Counted from the first letter of the stretch, positions 11,006 to 22,507 are shown. The stretch: 64,000 nucleotides of DNA from Patella vulgata (GCF_932274485.2 NC_065881.2:79672702-79736701), one strand, 5' to 3'. Notes: a model not told the origin generated them from the letters alone. Made by a program: numbers and translations.

Positions 11006-12717
11006 GCTGAAGAGTAACTTATGACGCATTAACGTGTTTCATTCCATGATTAAAAAGAAAAGGAAGTTTTGTCGTTGAACTTTATGAAACAACATTAGCA
11101 CAATTATCAATAATTTCAAGAGAATTTTCAAACCAATCCTTTTTCTGTCCTTCGATTTTAAAGAACTTAATGGAACTTCAAATTAAGAAAATGTCAAACT
11201 ATATTGTTTTTTATTTGAAGTTATAAAAGCTCTTGTATTAAAATAAAATGTACAGTCGATCCTAAAAGCTCTTGTCACATTCTAGGATTATTAAATGTTT
11301 TACTGATAAAATGACAACTTCATCGCCATTATTATCGCCATGCCGGTTGAAATTTCTTTTCTGGAATGTACTTGTTTCTGAGCTCATCAACCGTATATCA
11401 TATCCAACATGTGAACTAAGACGGGTACCCTCCTTAGTCTGGAATTTACGTCGGTTTTTTATTTTTGATGGATTAATATGCCGATTTGGTACTCGGGCTA
11501 TTCCCTAGAAAACACCAATCACAGTCGATTTTAAAAATATTTTCTCGCGGAGAGAACGTGTTATATAACTTGTAAGCCGTTCGTCTTTCCGTCTGTTAAC
11601 ATTTTACTTTTTCTCGTAAACCACGTTAATCCATCAACAGTTGGTATTTTCGTCTGAATTGCTTCATTTATTTCAACCAAATATGGTGGTTGTCGTTCAG
11701 ATCTTGTCTTATCGACTGCTTTGTCTACAAAGCTAGGTGGCGCTTATTATGCAAATAATGTATCTAAAAGGGATGGGATGAGAAAATCCAGAAAAGGTCA
11801 ATTTGGAAAGTTTCAAACCCTGTTTTAAAACAATATCCACCTAAAATGGGCCAATTAAGACATTTTACACCTTTCTTAACTCCTACACCCAATCTACCTT
11901 ACCGATTTGAGCATGCTGGTTAAGAAGTCATCAAATCCACACGACCAGAGCAAAGACAATTTAAAAGGTCATATTAAGAGGTTTTCAAACCCGTGTCGAT
12001 TAAACACACCTGATCTTTGTATTTGTTTACATTTATCAGCTTCTCAAAAACAATAATTAACCTTATCTGAAAAGGCAAAAACGTGCACGAGAAATTGGTT
12101 AGAAGTGGAAACTGTTCACAGAGAAGGGAGGGGGTGAAATCCTGAAAGAATAAACATACCGTGCATTGTGGGTCTTTAAATAAAGAAAATACTTTGGTTG
12201 CTTGTTTAGAATTTTATAACTATATTCTAATTACTCCCAACGCGTGAGCCAAGAGTAAAGACGTTGATAGCATTGACATTTCGTCCCAGGAGAATAACAT
12301 TTTCTGTTCTGTAAATAAGGACAAACGAACGTTAACTTCATTGCGTAATTGATAACGGTTACTGGGATCTTGTAATAAATTAGATTCCACAGAAGAATGG
12401 AATATAAGTGGACGTTAAATCTCTGACACGTGTTGCACGATTCTCTGACACATTTTAAATTCTAATAACGTTTAAGTAATGGATAAAGTCATTAGAGCAC
12501 TGGTGAGCTATCCTTCATTTAATTACATGTATAATTCATTTCCATAAAGGGTTCATCGTGGCTACCTAGAGCATAAAGGCCTTCTTCGGTTCTGAAATTA
12601 AATTTTAAAAGAATATCTCCGATGACATTATCAGCCAGACTGCATGTGAACAATATAGACATTGGGGAATTATCAGTAGGCAGCCATTTGAAAAGGCAAG
12701 GGTGCTATAAATCATTT
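11006..12717. other. No feature recognised
   Basis: One of the longer stretches with no visible repeat partner in the window. Short frames only; none convincing as exons. Confidence 0.6.
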
Positions 12718-12775
12718 CCCGCCTTCATTAGCCCAATCGGTGCAGAGACGTAGGACGCTAAACCCCATTTCATTC
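12718..12775 (+). mobile_element. S2 SINE, 3' fragment
   Basis: GCCTTCATTAGCCCAATCGG through GACGCTAAACCCCATTTC; a 5'-truncated copy. Confidence 0.75.
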
Positions 12776-12920
12776 CATTTATAAACTATTTGTTTACTGA
12801 TATTAAGTGTCAAAAAGAATAGAGCTGTTGTAAACGTGACAGAAGAGTTAGGTCGCCAGGGTAGCTGCTAATCGCATCGTTGATTTACATTCTGATGTCT
12901 AGAATACACATCGAATATAT

Positions 12921-13213
12921 AATGAATGAATAAATGAAATTGGGTTTAACGTCCTACTGTTCTGTTCCTAAACTGGGCTAATAAAGACGGGCATACGCCA
13001 TACAGTGTGCTATGAGGGAAATTTTGCCCGGGCAGGGGCACTACGGCCTACTCTTATATCGAATTCCAACTGCCAAGGGATCTTTTACGTGCACGCCAAT
13101 GTGAACACGGGACCTCGGTTTTTCGTCCCATCCGAACGACTAGACAACTGTCCTTGTCAGGCCCTCCGCCCTGCATCACTGACAGGGGGGGGGGCACGCC
13201 GGAAAATCTGGAC
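12921..13213 (-). mobile_element. S2 SINE, body and tail
   Basis: Reverse-oriented from the (ATGAA)n tail through CGTCCTACTGTTCTG and the body to ACGCCGGAAAATCTGG. It runs directly into an S1 fragment, so one inserted in or beside the other. Confidence 0.85.
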
Positions 13214-13330
13214 AAGACTGGACAAACGACCCTAGCCCTTGTCACATATAAGCGGAGGGGGGGGGACCATCCCATTTGACGCAATGACAGACCAAATGAT
13301 CTAACGCGCACACTTTAAACTATTCCACCC
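13214..13330 (-). mobile_element. S1 SINE, head fragment
   Basis: In reverse: GTGTGCGCGTTAGATCATTT, GTCTGTCATTGCGTCAA and GTGACAAGGGCTAGGGTCG, the S1 head order. Interrupted by a G/C homopolymer. Confidence 0.65.
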
Positions 13331-14104
13331 CCCCAAAAAAAACCCCAAAACAACACCCCCCCTCCCACCAAAAAAACAACAAAAAAACGCTTGAACTGAT
13401 GTAAATTACAAACTGAACATAATGGATTATATGTTCAACAGTTTGATTTTTCATCATCTAGATCATAATGGGTTATTAGCTCGAAAATTTGATTTTTTAT
13501 CATCTGGAACAATAACAAGACTAAAAAATAATTATTTGACATTCAATTTGTAGAGAGACTCAGATGGAAATTGTATCACGAACATCATTAATATATCGTC
13601 ACATGGCCTCAATTTTTACTTTTCCTGGTTGATTAATGCGTAAACTAAACGTCCGGGACAAGTAACATAAAAAATGGACTTCATTGTTTGAATATAAAAA
13701 CCATATAAATTTAATATTTGTCTTTGGTTTCTAGAAGTTTCATTAATTGTCCAAAAGCAACCATTTCTTTATATAACTGGATTCGGAGGCTTCAAAAAAT
13801 TAATGGGAAATCTTTTAAAATAAATCACTAATGAAAATGTCACAGATTCAAACATACGTCACTAAAAGAATCCTTATTGGAATTCTGATATTGTATATAT
13901 ATATATGTGTGTCCGTTGTCATGGATATATATCATAATATTATATTGACATTTTAAAGGAGATAAACTTTTCATTTTAAGCTAAAATAAAGTGTTGAATT
14001 TGGTAAATATAATGTGTTTTATGTTGATTGAATATTGTCTCGTATATTAGGTCTATTGTATTTTTTTATACAACAGAATATTGCATTGTCCTTTTAAAGG
14101 CGCT
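13331..14104. other. Low-complexity start, then no feature
   Basis: C- and A-rich low complexity to about 13390 and a (TA)/(TG) patch near 13895. Otherwise empty. Confidence 0.6.
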
Positions 14105-14437
14105 AAGGACAATCTCTAAACGATTATGGGACAATCTCTATACGATTAGTGATGAGACAAGCTCTATACGACTAGTATATAGTGATGAGACAAGCTCTAT
14201 GTAGGACAATCTCCATACGATTAGTGATGGGACAAGTTCTATACGATTAGTGTTGTAGGACAAGTTCCATACGATTAGTGATGGGACAAGTTCTATACGA
14301 TTAGTGATGTAGGACAAGTTCTATACGACTAGTGATGAGACAAAATCTATGTTGGACAAGCTTTATACAATTAGTGATGGGACAAGCTCTATACGATAAG
14401 TTCTGGGAGACAAGCCCTATACGATTAATATTGATTT
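14105..14437. repeat. Minisatellite, AGCTCTATACGATTA type, forward
   Basis: About ten degenerate units of 30-45 bp built on GACAAGCTCTATACGATTAG and GTGATGGGACAAG. The same words occur in reverse complement at 16467-16630. Reading frames across it are repeat artefacts. Confidence 0.85.
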
Positions 14438-14792
14438 GACTATACATTTCAGATTTATTTTCTGGCTTATTGTACCGCCATTCGATCACACAATCCATTA
14501 CATTGCCTTAAATATGGTCGTAAAATTATATACACTGGGCAAGTAAACAGACCGCACAAGTGGGATACAGATTCGCAAATGCAAGTGACAGGAATTAGTG
14601 TACGAATTCGGAAACAAGATTCTAATGGTTCCATGTTGAATGTGGTGTATGTTATGAACCGGTTGACTGTACAATTTGTCATTTAAGTTTGTTTTAAATA
14701 AATTGTAATACAATATCATTCCTTGTATGAATTTTGATGGAAATCGAACTCATTGGGGGAATTTTGCCAAGACAGCGGCAAAATGGTTCACG

Positions 14793-14937
14793 ATATGGTT
14801 CAATTGCATTTCAATAATTCGCTTGCGCATAGGGGTCTTTAGCAGTGGGAGGAAACCGGAGGAACCGGAGAAAATCCCGAGGTTGGAAGCGATCCTACTC
14901 CTTATCACGTACAACCGGGGTAATAAAACAAGAGTAA
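14793..14937 (-). mobile_element. S1 SINE, middle part
   Basis: In reverse: GTACGTGATAAGGAGTAGG, then CCTCGGGATTTTCTCCGG and AATTATTGAAAT. Head and 3' tail are missing. Confidence 0.8.
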
Positions 14938-15232
14938 GTCGTAATTTGTAAAACATTCACCAAGAAATGTCTATGAATATCATAAATACAAAATACCAGT
15001 AAATCGCTGTATGGGGAATGCTTTCAAATATCGTCATGATTGATCTAAGGCAGTTTGCACTAGTATTGTATTAAAACCAAGGTTACAATTCTTCATGTAA
15101 GGTTCAGAAAGACTTCTCTCAGTTTGACTGACAATTTGACCGAAAAGCACGAATCGCTACAAATACCAATAAGAGAATTAAATAGATTCTGATAACGTTG
15201 TGAGACACCGATGGATGTTGTGGTGCAGCTGC

Positions 15233-15505
15233 TCACTTAGGTAGAAACACGTAGTAGTCTACCGCTAACAGGATGTCTTCGGATGTATACAGGATACGTT
15301 CGTTTTGCTTTTGACACAGCTTGTCAAAGGGATTGTCTTTAAGATTTGAATAACATTCACGATTTATGGAGTATATTGTAATGGAAATATAATTCATGCA
15401 TTCATCTATTCGTTCCTTTATTAATTCCTTCAATTTTTTAATGTCCAATGTGGTGTTATAAAACCTTATTTCCATTTCAATATCATTTTTTTCACTTAAT
15501 ACCAA
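15233..15505 (-). CDS. Unassigned 90-codon frame, uncertain
   Basis: An open frame beginning after a stop codon (TTG at 15505, no ATG) and ending FLPK at 15236. Its composition is plausible for a helical protein (KLKELIKERIDECMNYIS near the N-terminus), but AT-rich DNA can give such composition by chance. CTAA followed by GTGAGC at its end could be a weak splice donor. I recognise no family. It lies between the inverted minisatellites, next to the MULE fragment, so it might be part of the same element or mere noise. Confidence 0.2.
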   Translation of the reverse strand: MVLSEKNDIEMEIRFYNTTLDIKKLKELIKERIDECMNYISITIYSINRECYSNLKDNPFDKLCQKQNERILYTSEDILLAVDYYVFLPK

Positions 15506-15648
15506 TTACACTTGCAGCCATTAATCTTATATGGCTACATGGTTGGTGACGGTGTGTTCCCACTATGCCGGCAGACTGTTAATCCTTTAATTGATCTTAA
15601 AACTATACTCTGTTTTAAAGTAGCCACTTTTGGTTCTTTGCTTTGTAA

Positions 15649-16034
15649 GCTGTAGATTTAAACATTCCACGAGTAGGGCGGTTTGCTGATTATATGACGG
15701 AGCAGTGGGTTGATAACAATGGCCGTAATGAGTGGAGCCATTTTGATACAACAGGGCTCCGTTGTACCAACCACGTAGAAGGTTGGCATTCTAAGTTGAA
15801 TACAATGACAGCATGCCATCCTAATATTTACAGTTCATTAACTTAATAAAACAAGAACAATCTTATGTCGAAATCACCAATTCACAGATATTATTTGGTG
15901 GTACCAAAAGGCCTCGAGTTAAGAAATATCGACAACTTGATACAAGAATTGACCATTTGAAAACACAGTTATTAAATGGCACTTTAAGTGTAAATCAGTA
16001 TGGAACAAATATTTCCTATTTAGTGGGGCTGTAA
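15649..16034 (+). pseudogene. MULE-type transposase, C-terminal fragment (broken)
   Basis: The frame from 15649 gives GRFADYMTEQWVDNNGRNEW, then the hallmark RCTNHVEGWHSKLN and HPNIY. After a shift of frame near 15833 it continues FINLIKQEQSYVEI, a basic stretch (TKRPRVKKYRQLDTRIDHL) and ends SYLVGL at 16034. The TNN-VEGWH-LN-HPNI order followed by a KKEQ helix and a basic KKYR segment is, from memory, the C-terminal signature of Mutator-like (MULE) transposases and of proteins derived from them. The DDE core upstream was not recognised. One frame change is needed, so it is a decayed fragment. It lies midway between two inverted minisatellites (14105-14437 and 16467-16630) that may be the element's ends. 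Confidence 0.7.
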
Positions 16035-16059
16035 AATGATTGTTATGTTGTAAGGCATT

Positions 16060-16255
16060 TATTTATAAATTATATAATGCTATTTAATAAAAGTTAAATG
16101 TGTAAATCGTAATGCATTTTTATATGTGTAAATTATTTAATGTTATTTAATAAATGTTAAATTTGTTAAAACCAATACAATTTTATATGTGTAAATTACT
16201 TAATGTTATTTAATAAAAGTTAAGTTTGTTAAAATCAATACAGTTTTATTCTTAA
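16060..16255. repeat. Tandem repeat, unit about 65 bp, three copies
   Basis: AT-rich units containing GTAAATTA, TTAATGTTATTTAATAAA and GTTAAAATCAATACA. Two copies are close, one more diverged. Confidence 0.75.
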
Positions 16256-16466
16256 AAAAGATATGGACTATAGTTTATAACGCCATTGTTCTAGGATTAA
16301 CTCTGGATTAGCTAATCATAATCCTTATTATTACCATTATATGTAATTTCATTGTTGCTTACGTTTGTTAATTGAGTAAATTTAATTTCCATCCTTAGAT
16401 ACTAGATACCGAATTGTACATTCTTTTTAAGATTCTAGGTTTTATCCCGTTTCCAGAACAGTACAG

Positions 16467-16630
16467 GGCTCACAACTATAATCGTAGAGACCTCAAAACT
16501 ATAATCGTAGAGAGCTCACAACTCAAAACTATAATCGTATAACTATAATCGTATAGAGCTCACAACTATAATCGTATAGAGCTCACAACTATAATCGTAT
16601 AGAGCTCAAAACTATAATCGCAAAGGTCTT
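16467..16630. repeat. Minisatellite, same family, inverted orientation
   Basis: About six units of 23 bp, GAGCTCACAACTATAATCGTA, ending in CTTGTCCCAT. In reverse complement the units read AGCTCTATACGATTA and ATGGGACAAG, matching the array at 14105-14437. Confidence 0.85.
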
Positions 16631-17275
16631 GTCCCATTTCTAATCAAATCACCACTAGTAGCATTACTGAAAGAGGTTTAACTCTATCGGGGGGGGGGGG
16701 GCATTTACGAGTAATAATGAAGCGCTTATAACATTCAGGAATTCGAAATCACCTAACAAATACGACATTTACAGCGGTAAATACTAGACTTGCTTATCCA
16801 GTCGTTTCGTATCTCCCATGAACAGGGTCGACGGAGAGGTCGTTCTGACATCAAAGTAATTAATATTTACCAGAAAGACAAAATAAAGAATTCTTTAAGA
16901 ATTCGACGAAATCTTAGCTGTATATTTCAGTGATATTGACGGGAAGCCATTTTCTGCATAATTTTTTACGTCTATTAATAAATAATGATTTTATACAAGA
17001 ATGTGGCATGGTTAATTACAGTATTCGATTACAACAAATGACACGGTTGTAATTGACTTCAGGCAACTGTCATATTGGGAAATACATGGAACAGTTAAAC
17101 TCTGTAATATGTACTACTGTATGTCTTCCTTCTGTTTAAAAGTACAACATTAGAGAATAAAGGTCGAATAAAAAGTTCAAGAAGTATATAGAATCCAAAA
17201 TGCTTGTAGGTCCAAAATCCAAATTGCTCCTAACCTATCTAATGTTTTGTTTTAATATTCTAAATGTAGCCATAT
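16631..17275. other. No feature recognised
   Basis: A G run at about 16690; otherwise AT-rich unassigned DNA. Confidence 0.6.
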
Positions 17276-17582
17276 AGCGAGCCACTGTGGCCCAGTGTCT
17301 AAATGTGTTGGCGCGCTAATCTGGTGCTCCCGAGTTCGATCTTGACAACGAAAGTTCCTCGGGTTTCCTTTAACAATGATGCACTACAAAGAGCCTGACA
17401 AGGAATAGCGTCTAGTAGTTCGGGTGAGGGCGAATAAACACGTTCTCGTGCACAAACTGGGTGCACGTTAAAGAACCATTGACCCTTATAATTCATAAAA
17501 ATAGAAGACTAGCGCCGCTGTCCGGACCAAAGTGCCCTCATAGCACATTGCAGAAAAAAGAACGTTAAACCCCATTTCATTT
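17276..17582 (+). mobile_element. S2-related SINE, divergent subfamily
   Basis: The tRNA-like head has a box B type CGAGTTCGATCTTG; the body follows S2 order (GCCTGACAAGG, CGTTCTCGTGCAC, GCCGCTGTCCGG) and ends AACGTTAAACCCCATTTCAT. Clearly older or a separate subfamily. Confidence 0.75.
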
Positions 17583-17602
17583 AGTCTCTTTTTTTTCTCT
17601 AA

Positions 17603-17918
17603 TTTAAAGTAGCTAAGTCCGTAACCCAATATCATCCAAAATCTTCGACATTGAAAACACGACTTTTTTTGCAATTTAAATCAGCATTGGTGTGGTGATC
17701 TTACCTTGAAAATATGGGCTTCTGATATCCAATACTTCAGACAAAATAAACATTTTATCATTGGTACACGAATCGTGTATCATAATGCGTTTCAGTGCAA
17801 TTTGTAACAAGGTGCTCAAAGAATGAGGCTAGACATATATTCCACATGTCATATCAAACGGTAATGCCATATTCTTATTTGTAGAGCATGCACAATAAAT
17901 ACTATCGATGTTGACTGG
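17603..17918. mobile_element. MITE B, left two thirds
   Basis: Aligns with 40835-41130, from TTTAAAGTAGCTAAGTC through the palindrome GGTACACGAATCGTGTATC to AATAAATACTAT. It is cut off by the S1 SINE at 17925. Confidence 0.75.
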
Positions 17919-17924
17919 AATAAC

Positions 17925-18148
17925 CAGACGCGGTTACTGGCGTGGTTACGATTCCAGGGTTGTACGTGACAAGGAATAAGGTCGCCTGTCCAACCTCGTG
18001 GGTATTCTTCGGGTCCTATGGTTTCCTTCCACTGCTAAAGACCCCTACGTGCAAGCGAATTATTGGAATAAAATTGAACCATGTGCTAGTCCCGAAATGA
18101 CCTATATATAGTTTGTGCCGAGTGGACGTTAAACCCCATCTCTCTCTT
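17925..18148 (+). mobile_element. S1 SINE, nearly full
   Basis: From the second half of the tRNA-like head (GGCGTGGTTACGATTCC) through GTCCAACCTCGTGGG and AGTCCCGAAATGACCTA to GGACGTTAAACCCCATCTCT. It interrupts MITE B. Confidence 0.85.
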
Positions 18149-18799
18149 TTTCAAATATATTGTACAATTCAAACATATAAAATCTGGGAATCTTTTCAGT
18201 GGTCTGAATTAATGTAAATAAGTTCCATATAAAAAAATATGATCTTTATGCTATCTTTAACTTCATATTACATGTGCTGATTCTTTAATCCTTTCTATAT
18301 TGATTCCTATATGACGCTTTGTCTCTCTTTCAATAATTGTATAATTAAATCTATTTATTATTCGAGGAATTGTCTATATTAATATAATTATGTTCCAATA
18401 AATATTCAAAGTAGGAGAACGTTTCTGTATCGATGGAATCTTTATACAATTTTGAGGCAGATAATATTCATATCAAAGATAATTGTATAGAATTATTATG
18501 ATATATTGAAATTATTGTTAGTTATATATGTGGATGCTATATTCATTACATATCATTATTACTGAAATGTAGATAATATCAACGATAAATGCCTGTGGGC
18601 CGCACAATCCTGTCATAATAACTCTTCCCCGAAGTATGCTTGGCGATAAAGACAGCCACACTACTGAAATGTATGTTTTATTATAAAGCAACCCTACAAA
18701 CGTTTGCTGACTGTGGAATCTAAGTTAATGGGGTGCTATTAATCACAGACAAGAGCGTTCTTTGGTCAAAAGCTTCTATAGTATTGCACATATTTACCG
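18149..18799. other. No feature recognised
   Basis: Very AT-rich; the rest of MITE B was sought here beyond the SINE and not found. Confidence 0.55.
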
Positions 18800-18800
18800 A

Positions 18801-18835
<35 letters not shown>

Positions 18836-18875
18836 ATGGTTCAATTTAATTTTAATAATTCGCTTGCCTGTAGAT
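18800..18875 (-). mobile_element. (AG)n and S1 SINE 3' fragment
   Basis: An (AG)15 run followed by ATGGTTCAATTTAATTTTAA and ATTCGCTTGC, the reverse of the S1 3' half, with the GACGTTAAAC tail missing. Confidence 0.6.
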
Positions 18876-19029
18876 AAAATCACAATATGGCTTCTCTATA
18901 TGGTCTCTTAGTGGGCTCGTTTTGTGCAAGCATAACCACCACCCTATCTAACAGTATTTTTTATCATTATCTCTGATTGTATATAGATGTTTGTCTTTGT
19001 TCCCTATTTTGTATATATACAGTATCTTC

Positions 19030-19090
19030 ATTGCACGATGGTTGTCATTCTTTGCTTGATAAAGACGGGAGAACCCTTGTCAAAACGTCG
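19030..19090 (+). other. Hammerhead-like motif, decayed (Penelope-like remnant)
   Basis: TTGATAAAGACGGGAGAACC followed by CTTGTCAAAACGTCGC has the layout of a type of hammerhead ribozyme found in Penelope-like retroelements: a CUGAUGA-like box, a short GACGGG/CCCGUC-like stem, a GAAAC-like box and GUC. Several core positions are altered, so I do not call a working ribozyme. Confidence 0.35.
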
Positions 19091-19306
19091 CTGAAATAAA
19101 CTCTTCAAGTAACTTGTATTCCATATAATTGTGTCATGTGTTATGATAATATCATATCCAAAATTTAAATGATTTCATAAAACATAGATAAAATTATGGA
19201 TGATTGAATATTTGACAGCTTATTTAAACCCTATTCCATGAATTTGTCTTCCTTGTATCATCAAATCACGGCAGTTCCCGGTCACCGATTTATGATTGAA
19301 TATTTG

Positions 19307-19589
19307 TTCCGACGTGGTTTCCCCTTGTCAGTGGTGCAGAACAGAGGGCCTGACAAGGACAGCTGTCTAGTCCTTCGGATGAGACGAAAAACCGAGGTCC
19401 CGTGTATATATTAGAATGCACGTAAAAGATCCCCTGGCAGTTGGAATTCGATATAAGAGTAGGCGATTGTGCCGCTGCCCGGGCAAAATTTCCCTCATAG
19501 CACACTGTATGGCGTATGCCCGTCTTCATTAGCCCAGTATAGGAGCAGAACAGTAGGACGTTAAACCCCATTTCATTTCATTTCATTTC
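19307..19589 (+). mobile_element. S2 SINE, 5'-truncated, 15-bp TSD
   Basis: Lacks the tRNA-like head and begins TTCCGACGTGGTTTCCCC. It ends in CATTT repeats. ATGATTGAATATTTG flanks both sides (19292-19306, 19590-19604). Confidence 0.95.
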
Positions 19590-19655
19590 ATGATTGAATA
19601 TTTGACAGCCTATTTAAACCCTATTCCATGCATTTGTCTTCCTTGTATTATCAAA

Positions 19656-19932
19656 ATGAAATGAAATGAAATGGTGTCCTGCTCCGAACAGGGCTAATGA
19701 AGACGGACATACGCCATACACTGTGCTATGAGGGAAATTTTGCCCGGACACTCTTATATCGAATTCCAACTGTCAAGGGATCTTTTACGTGTAAGCCCTC
19801 TGTCCTGTATCACTGACAAGGGGGAACCACACCGGGAAATGTGGATGAACTTTCTCGGCTAATGCAAGGATCGAGCACCCGACCTATAGGCTAGCGATCC
19901 AGCATCTTTACACACTTAGCCACCGTGATCCC
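19656..19932 (-). mobile_element. S2 SINE with internal deletion, 15-bp TSD
   Basis: Opposite orientation to its neighbour. It keeps the tRNA-like head (in reverse, GATCACGGTGGCTAAGTG) but has lost the middle of the body. CCTTGTATTATCAAA flanks both sides (19641-19655, 19933-19947). Confidence 0.95.
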
Positions 19933-20225
19933 CCTTGTATTATCAAATCAAGGCACTTCCGGGTCACCGAATTTATATGAGATCAAGTGTTGCAACTTTG
20001 TGAATAGGTATACACAAAGGAGGGGTATTTCTGCTAAGGTTATTTCTAGTTCTACTTAATGTAATTATAGACAATGTACCTAATGTATTGGGATGCACTT
20101 GTCAAGATCTGGCTATTTATTATCTACCGTCAAAGATCAACGGTTAGAAGATATGCAAAGTATTTCCATGTCGCTATTTTTGTATGATCCCAATTAGTGT
20201 CTGAGAAGCCTGGGCCACACCTTCG

Positions 20226-20468
20226 GAAGCCGCGGTGGCTCTGTGTTGACTGAAAAAGTTCATCCGAATTTTACGGCGGCGTTCCCCTTGTCAGTGATGT
20301 GGGACGAATAACCGAGGTCCCGTGTACACATTGGTGTGCAACTAAAAGAACCCTGGAATATTCAAAATAAGAGTTGTTCGTGGCGCCGCTGTCCGTGCAA
20401 AATTTTCCACATAGCACATGGCAGAAAAGTAGGACGTTACACCCCCATTTCATTTCATTTTATTTCAC
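20226..20468 (+). mobile_element. S2 SINE with shortened head
   Basis: GCCGCGGTGGCTCTGTGTTG passes straight to AAAAAGTTCATCCG, so the box B region is deleted. The body and CATTT tail follow. Confidence 0.85.
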
Positions 20469-22209
20469 TCCTTCCCAGTAGTTCGCCCTGGTGGCGCTAC
20501 AGCAAGAAATATAAAGTGGTCAATTAAATCCGTTGAGTGAAATAGTACGTTAGATGCAGCAGGTGATTGCGGTCAATGTGATATTGTATGCACCAATACA
20601 CAATTTTCTTACGTTTGGGTGTGTCGTCGATACACCGCGCCATGCCTATCGTACAGGTCTGAAGATATTTATAATTATAGTACAGTTTCGGGTCATAGAT
20701 AAACATCTAAAGATGTTGTTATTATATAGCAGCAACAGGTTAAACAGGTCATTATTAATGTTTATATTTTGGGTAATAATTGGTTTATTTACTGACATGT
20801 ATGTATCAAATCGGGTTATAATTACCTAGTATGTATATATAAACAAACATAAACGCTGATTGAATCAGTTACATGAGGTCAGTGTATACTCAATACGTTC
20901 ATCAACAAGTTAAATCTGTTTCGGCACCCAAAACACAGACACTTTCTGAATAAATAATTCAAGTAAGGTTTTGATTCCTGAAGACTTCGTTTCAGTTCCT
21001 GCTCGCCAAATCACTTAAAGATGCCTTCCCATATACATTAAACAGTCGTGCTTTTAAAATAAAACCAGTAATGGATTTTTCATAAAAATTGTGTTCTGTT
21101 CCATCGCTAAATGACATAAGATTATTATTCCCCATGGACAAACTGTGTGATTTGATGATATATTTGAACTAAAAACATATCCAAACTGAGTATTGCTACA
21201 AACCCCATTCAAAGCCTCTTACTCGTTGGGGAATACTCTAATTTATTTTAAGCAGCCTTGTTTGCCACGTGACTTGCTTATCGCGACAACCAGCCAAGTT
21301 GAGGCAAGGTCCATTTTTCCTTGTTTTGTCCATTAACTATAAATATCGAAACCTGGGAAAATTCGTGGATTATCATCTGCCAGTTTCTTTTTCCGTCTGT
21401 CTGTTACTGTTCTGACAACCGCTAGTCATTCGGTTAAAACGTAACCTGTGCAAGCTGCACGCCACACTTGAAAACTGCCTTCCACTTACATTTTAATCTT
21501 GGGTGTTTTTCAGGGAATGCAGTGTTTTCCTAGTAAGATTGGATGTCTCTACTTTCCATAATATATAACACAATTATCATTCGTTTATTGGAAAAAAAAC
21601 TACAAATACATTCATGGGAATGCAGGAATGCATCTTTAACTCAGTCCTAGCCATTCCGAAGACGCCAGGTTTCGAATCATTATCGACCAATAAAGCTACC
21701 GATGTAAGACTAAATCATCGCTTCATTTAAGAGTCTCGTGGTGTGCACGAACTATAACAAATTATTTATCTTTCAAGAACACCTGATACGACTTGTCATT
21801 CATGATAATTTTATTGTACCTGTGTCCGAAAAACTGTAATGTTTCGAGGCTATCGGCTGTCGTGTGATTAATATTTATCACAGGTGTAAGGGTTCGTGTT
21901 TTCATGTAAACAGATGATGAACATCAACAAAGCAATTTAACATGCACCTGATATCCGTATCGTATTCCAGGAATTCATGGACATCGTTGGATTGTTAATT
22001 TTGTACATTTTCATTCATTATATGCTAATTGTCTTCACTGAGTATCTTACAAATCGCAGATTTGTGGCCGAACTTCTTTTATTATTATTATATATTATTA
22101 GAAGTATTAGTATAATTAGCACCATTATCCAAGATTGCATTTCTGCTTACAATTCAACAAAAAATGTCGAGTTTTGTGTCCACAACAAAATTAATTACCG
22201 TTTACAGCA
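20469..22209. other. No feature recognised
   Basis: Long stretch with no repeat partner in the window. Frames at 20554-20829 and 21977-22342 were examined and look like chance or SINE read-through. Confidence 0.6.
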
Positions 22210-22421
22210 CGTAGTCGTTCTCATGAGACGAAAAACCGAGGTCCCATGTGTACATTCGAGTGCACGTAAAATATCCCTTGGCAGTTGGAATTCGATATGT
22301 GTAATCCGCAGCACCGCTGTCCGCACAAAATTTCTCTCATAGCACACTGTATGGCGTATGCCCGTATTCATCAGCCCAGTTGGAACATAACAGTAGGACG
22401 TTAAAACCCATTTCATTTCAT
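22210..22421 (+). mobile_element. S2 SINE, 3' two thirds
   Basis: Starts GTTCTCATGAGACGAAAAAC and ends GGACGTTAAAACCCATTTCA. An (A/C)-rich low-complexity tract follows at 22423-22450. Confidence 0.85.
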
Positions 22422-22507
22422 GTCTCCCCCCCCCCCACACACACACACCTGTAATTGACCCGGCGACCAGTCCCAGAGGCCCCATTTTGGCTTCAGTACG
22501 CGCACCA

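Larger units (their letters stand above)
19200..19980. repeat. Tandemly duplicated flank hit by two SINEs
   Basis: A unit of about 95 bp (GATTGAATATTTGACAG to CACCGATTTAT) is present twice. The second unit has one SINE at its start and another, in opposite orientation, in its middle, each with its own target duplication, so its pieces lie at 19294-19306, 19592-19655 and 19933-19977. Confidence 0.85.

Noticed and set aside
19290-19571. 93-codon minus-strand frame
   Set aside because: It is the translation of an S2 SINE. Similar peptides (GDRTRDLQASE, SNSNCQGIFYVHAN) recur at other S2 copies.
21977-22342. 121-codon plus-strand frame with a hydrophobic N-terminus
   Set aside because: Its second half (MRRKTEVPCVHSSARKISL) is S2 SINE sequence and the first half is AT-rich with ATT/TTA runs; no family signature.
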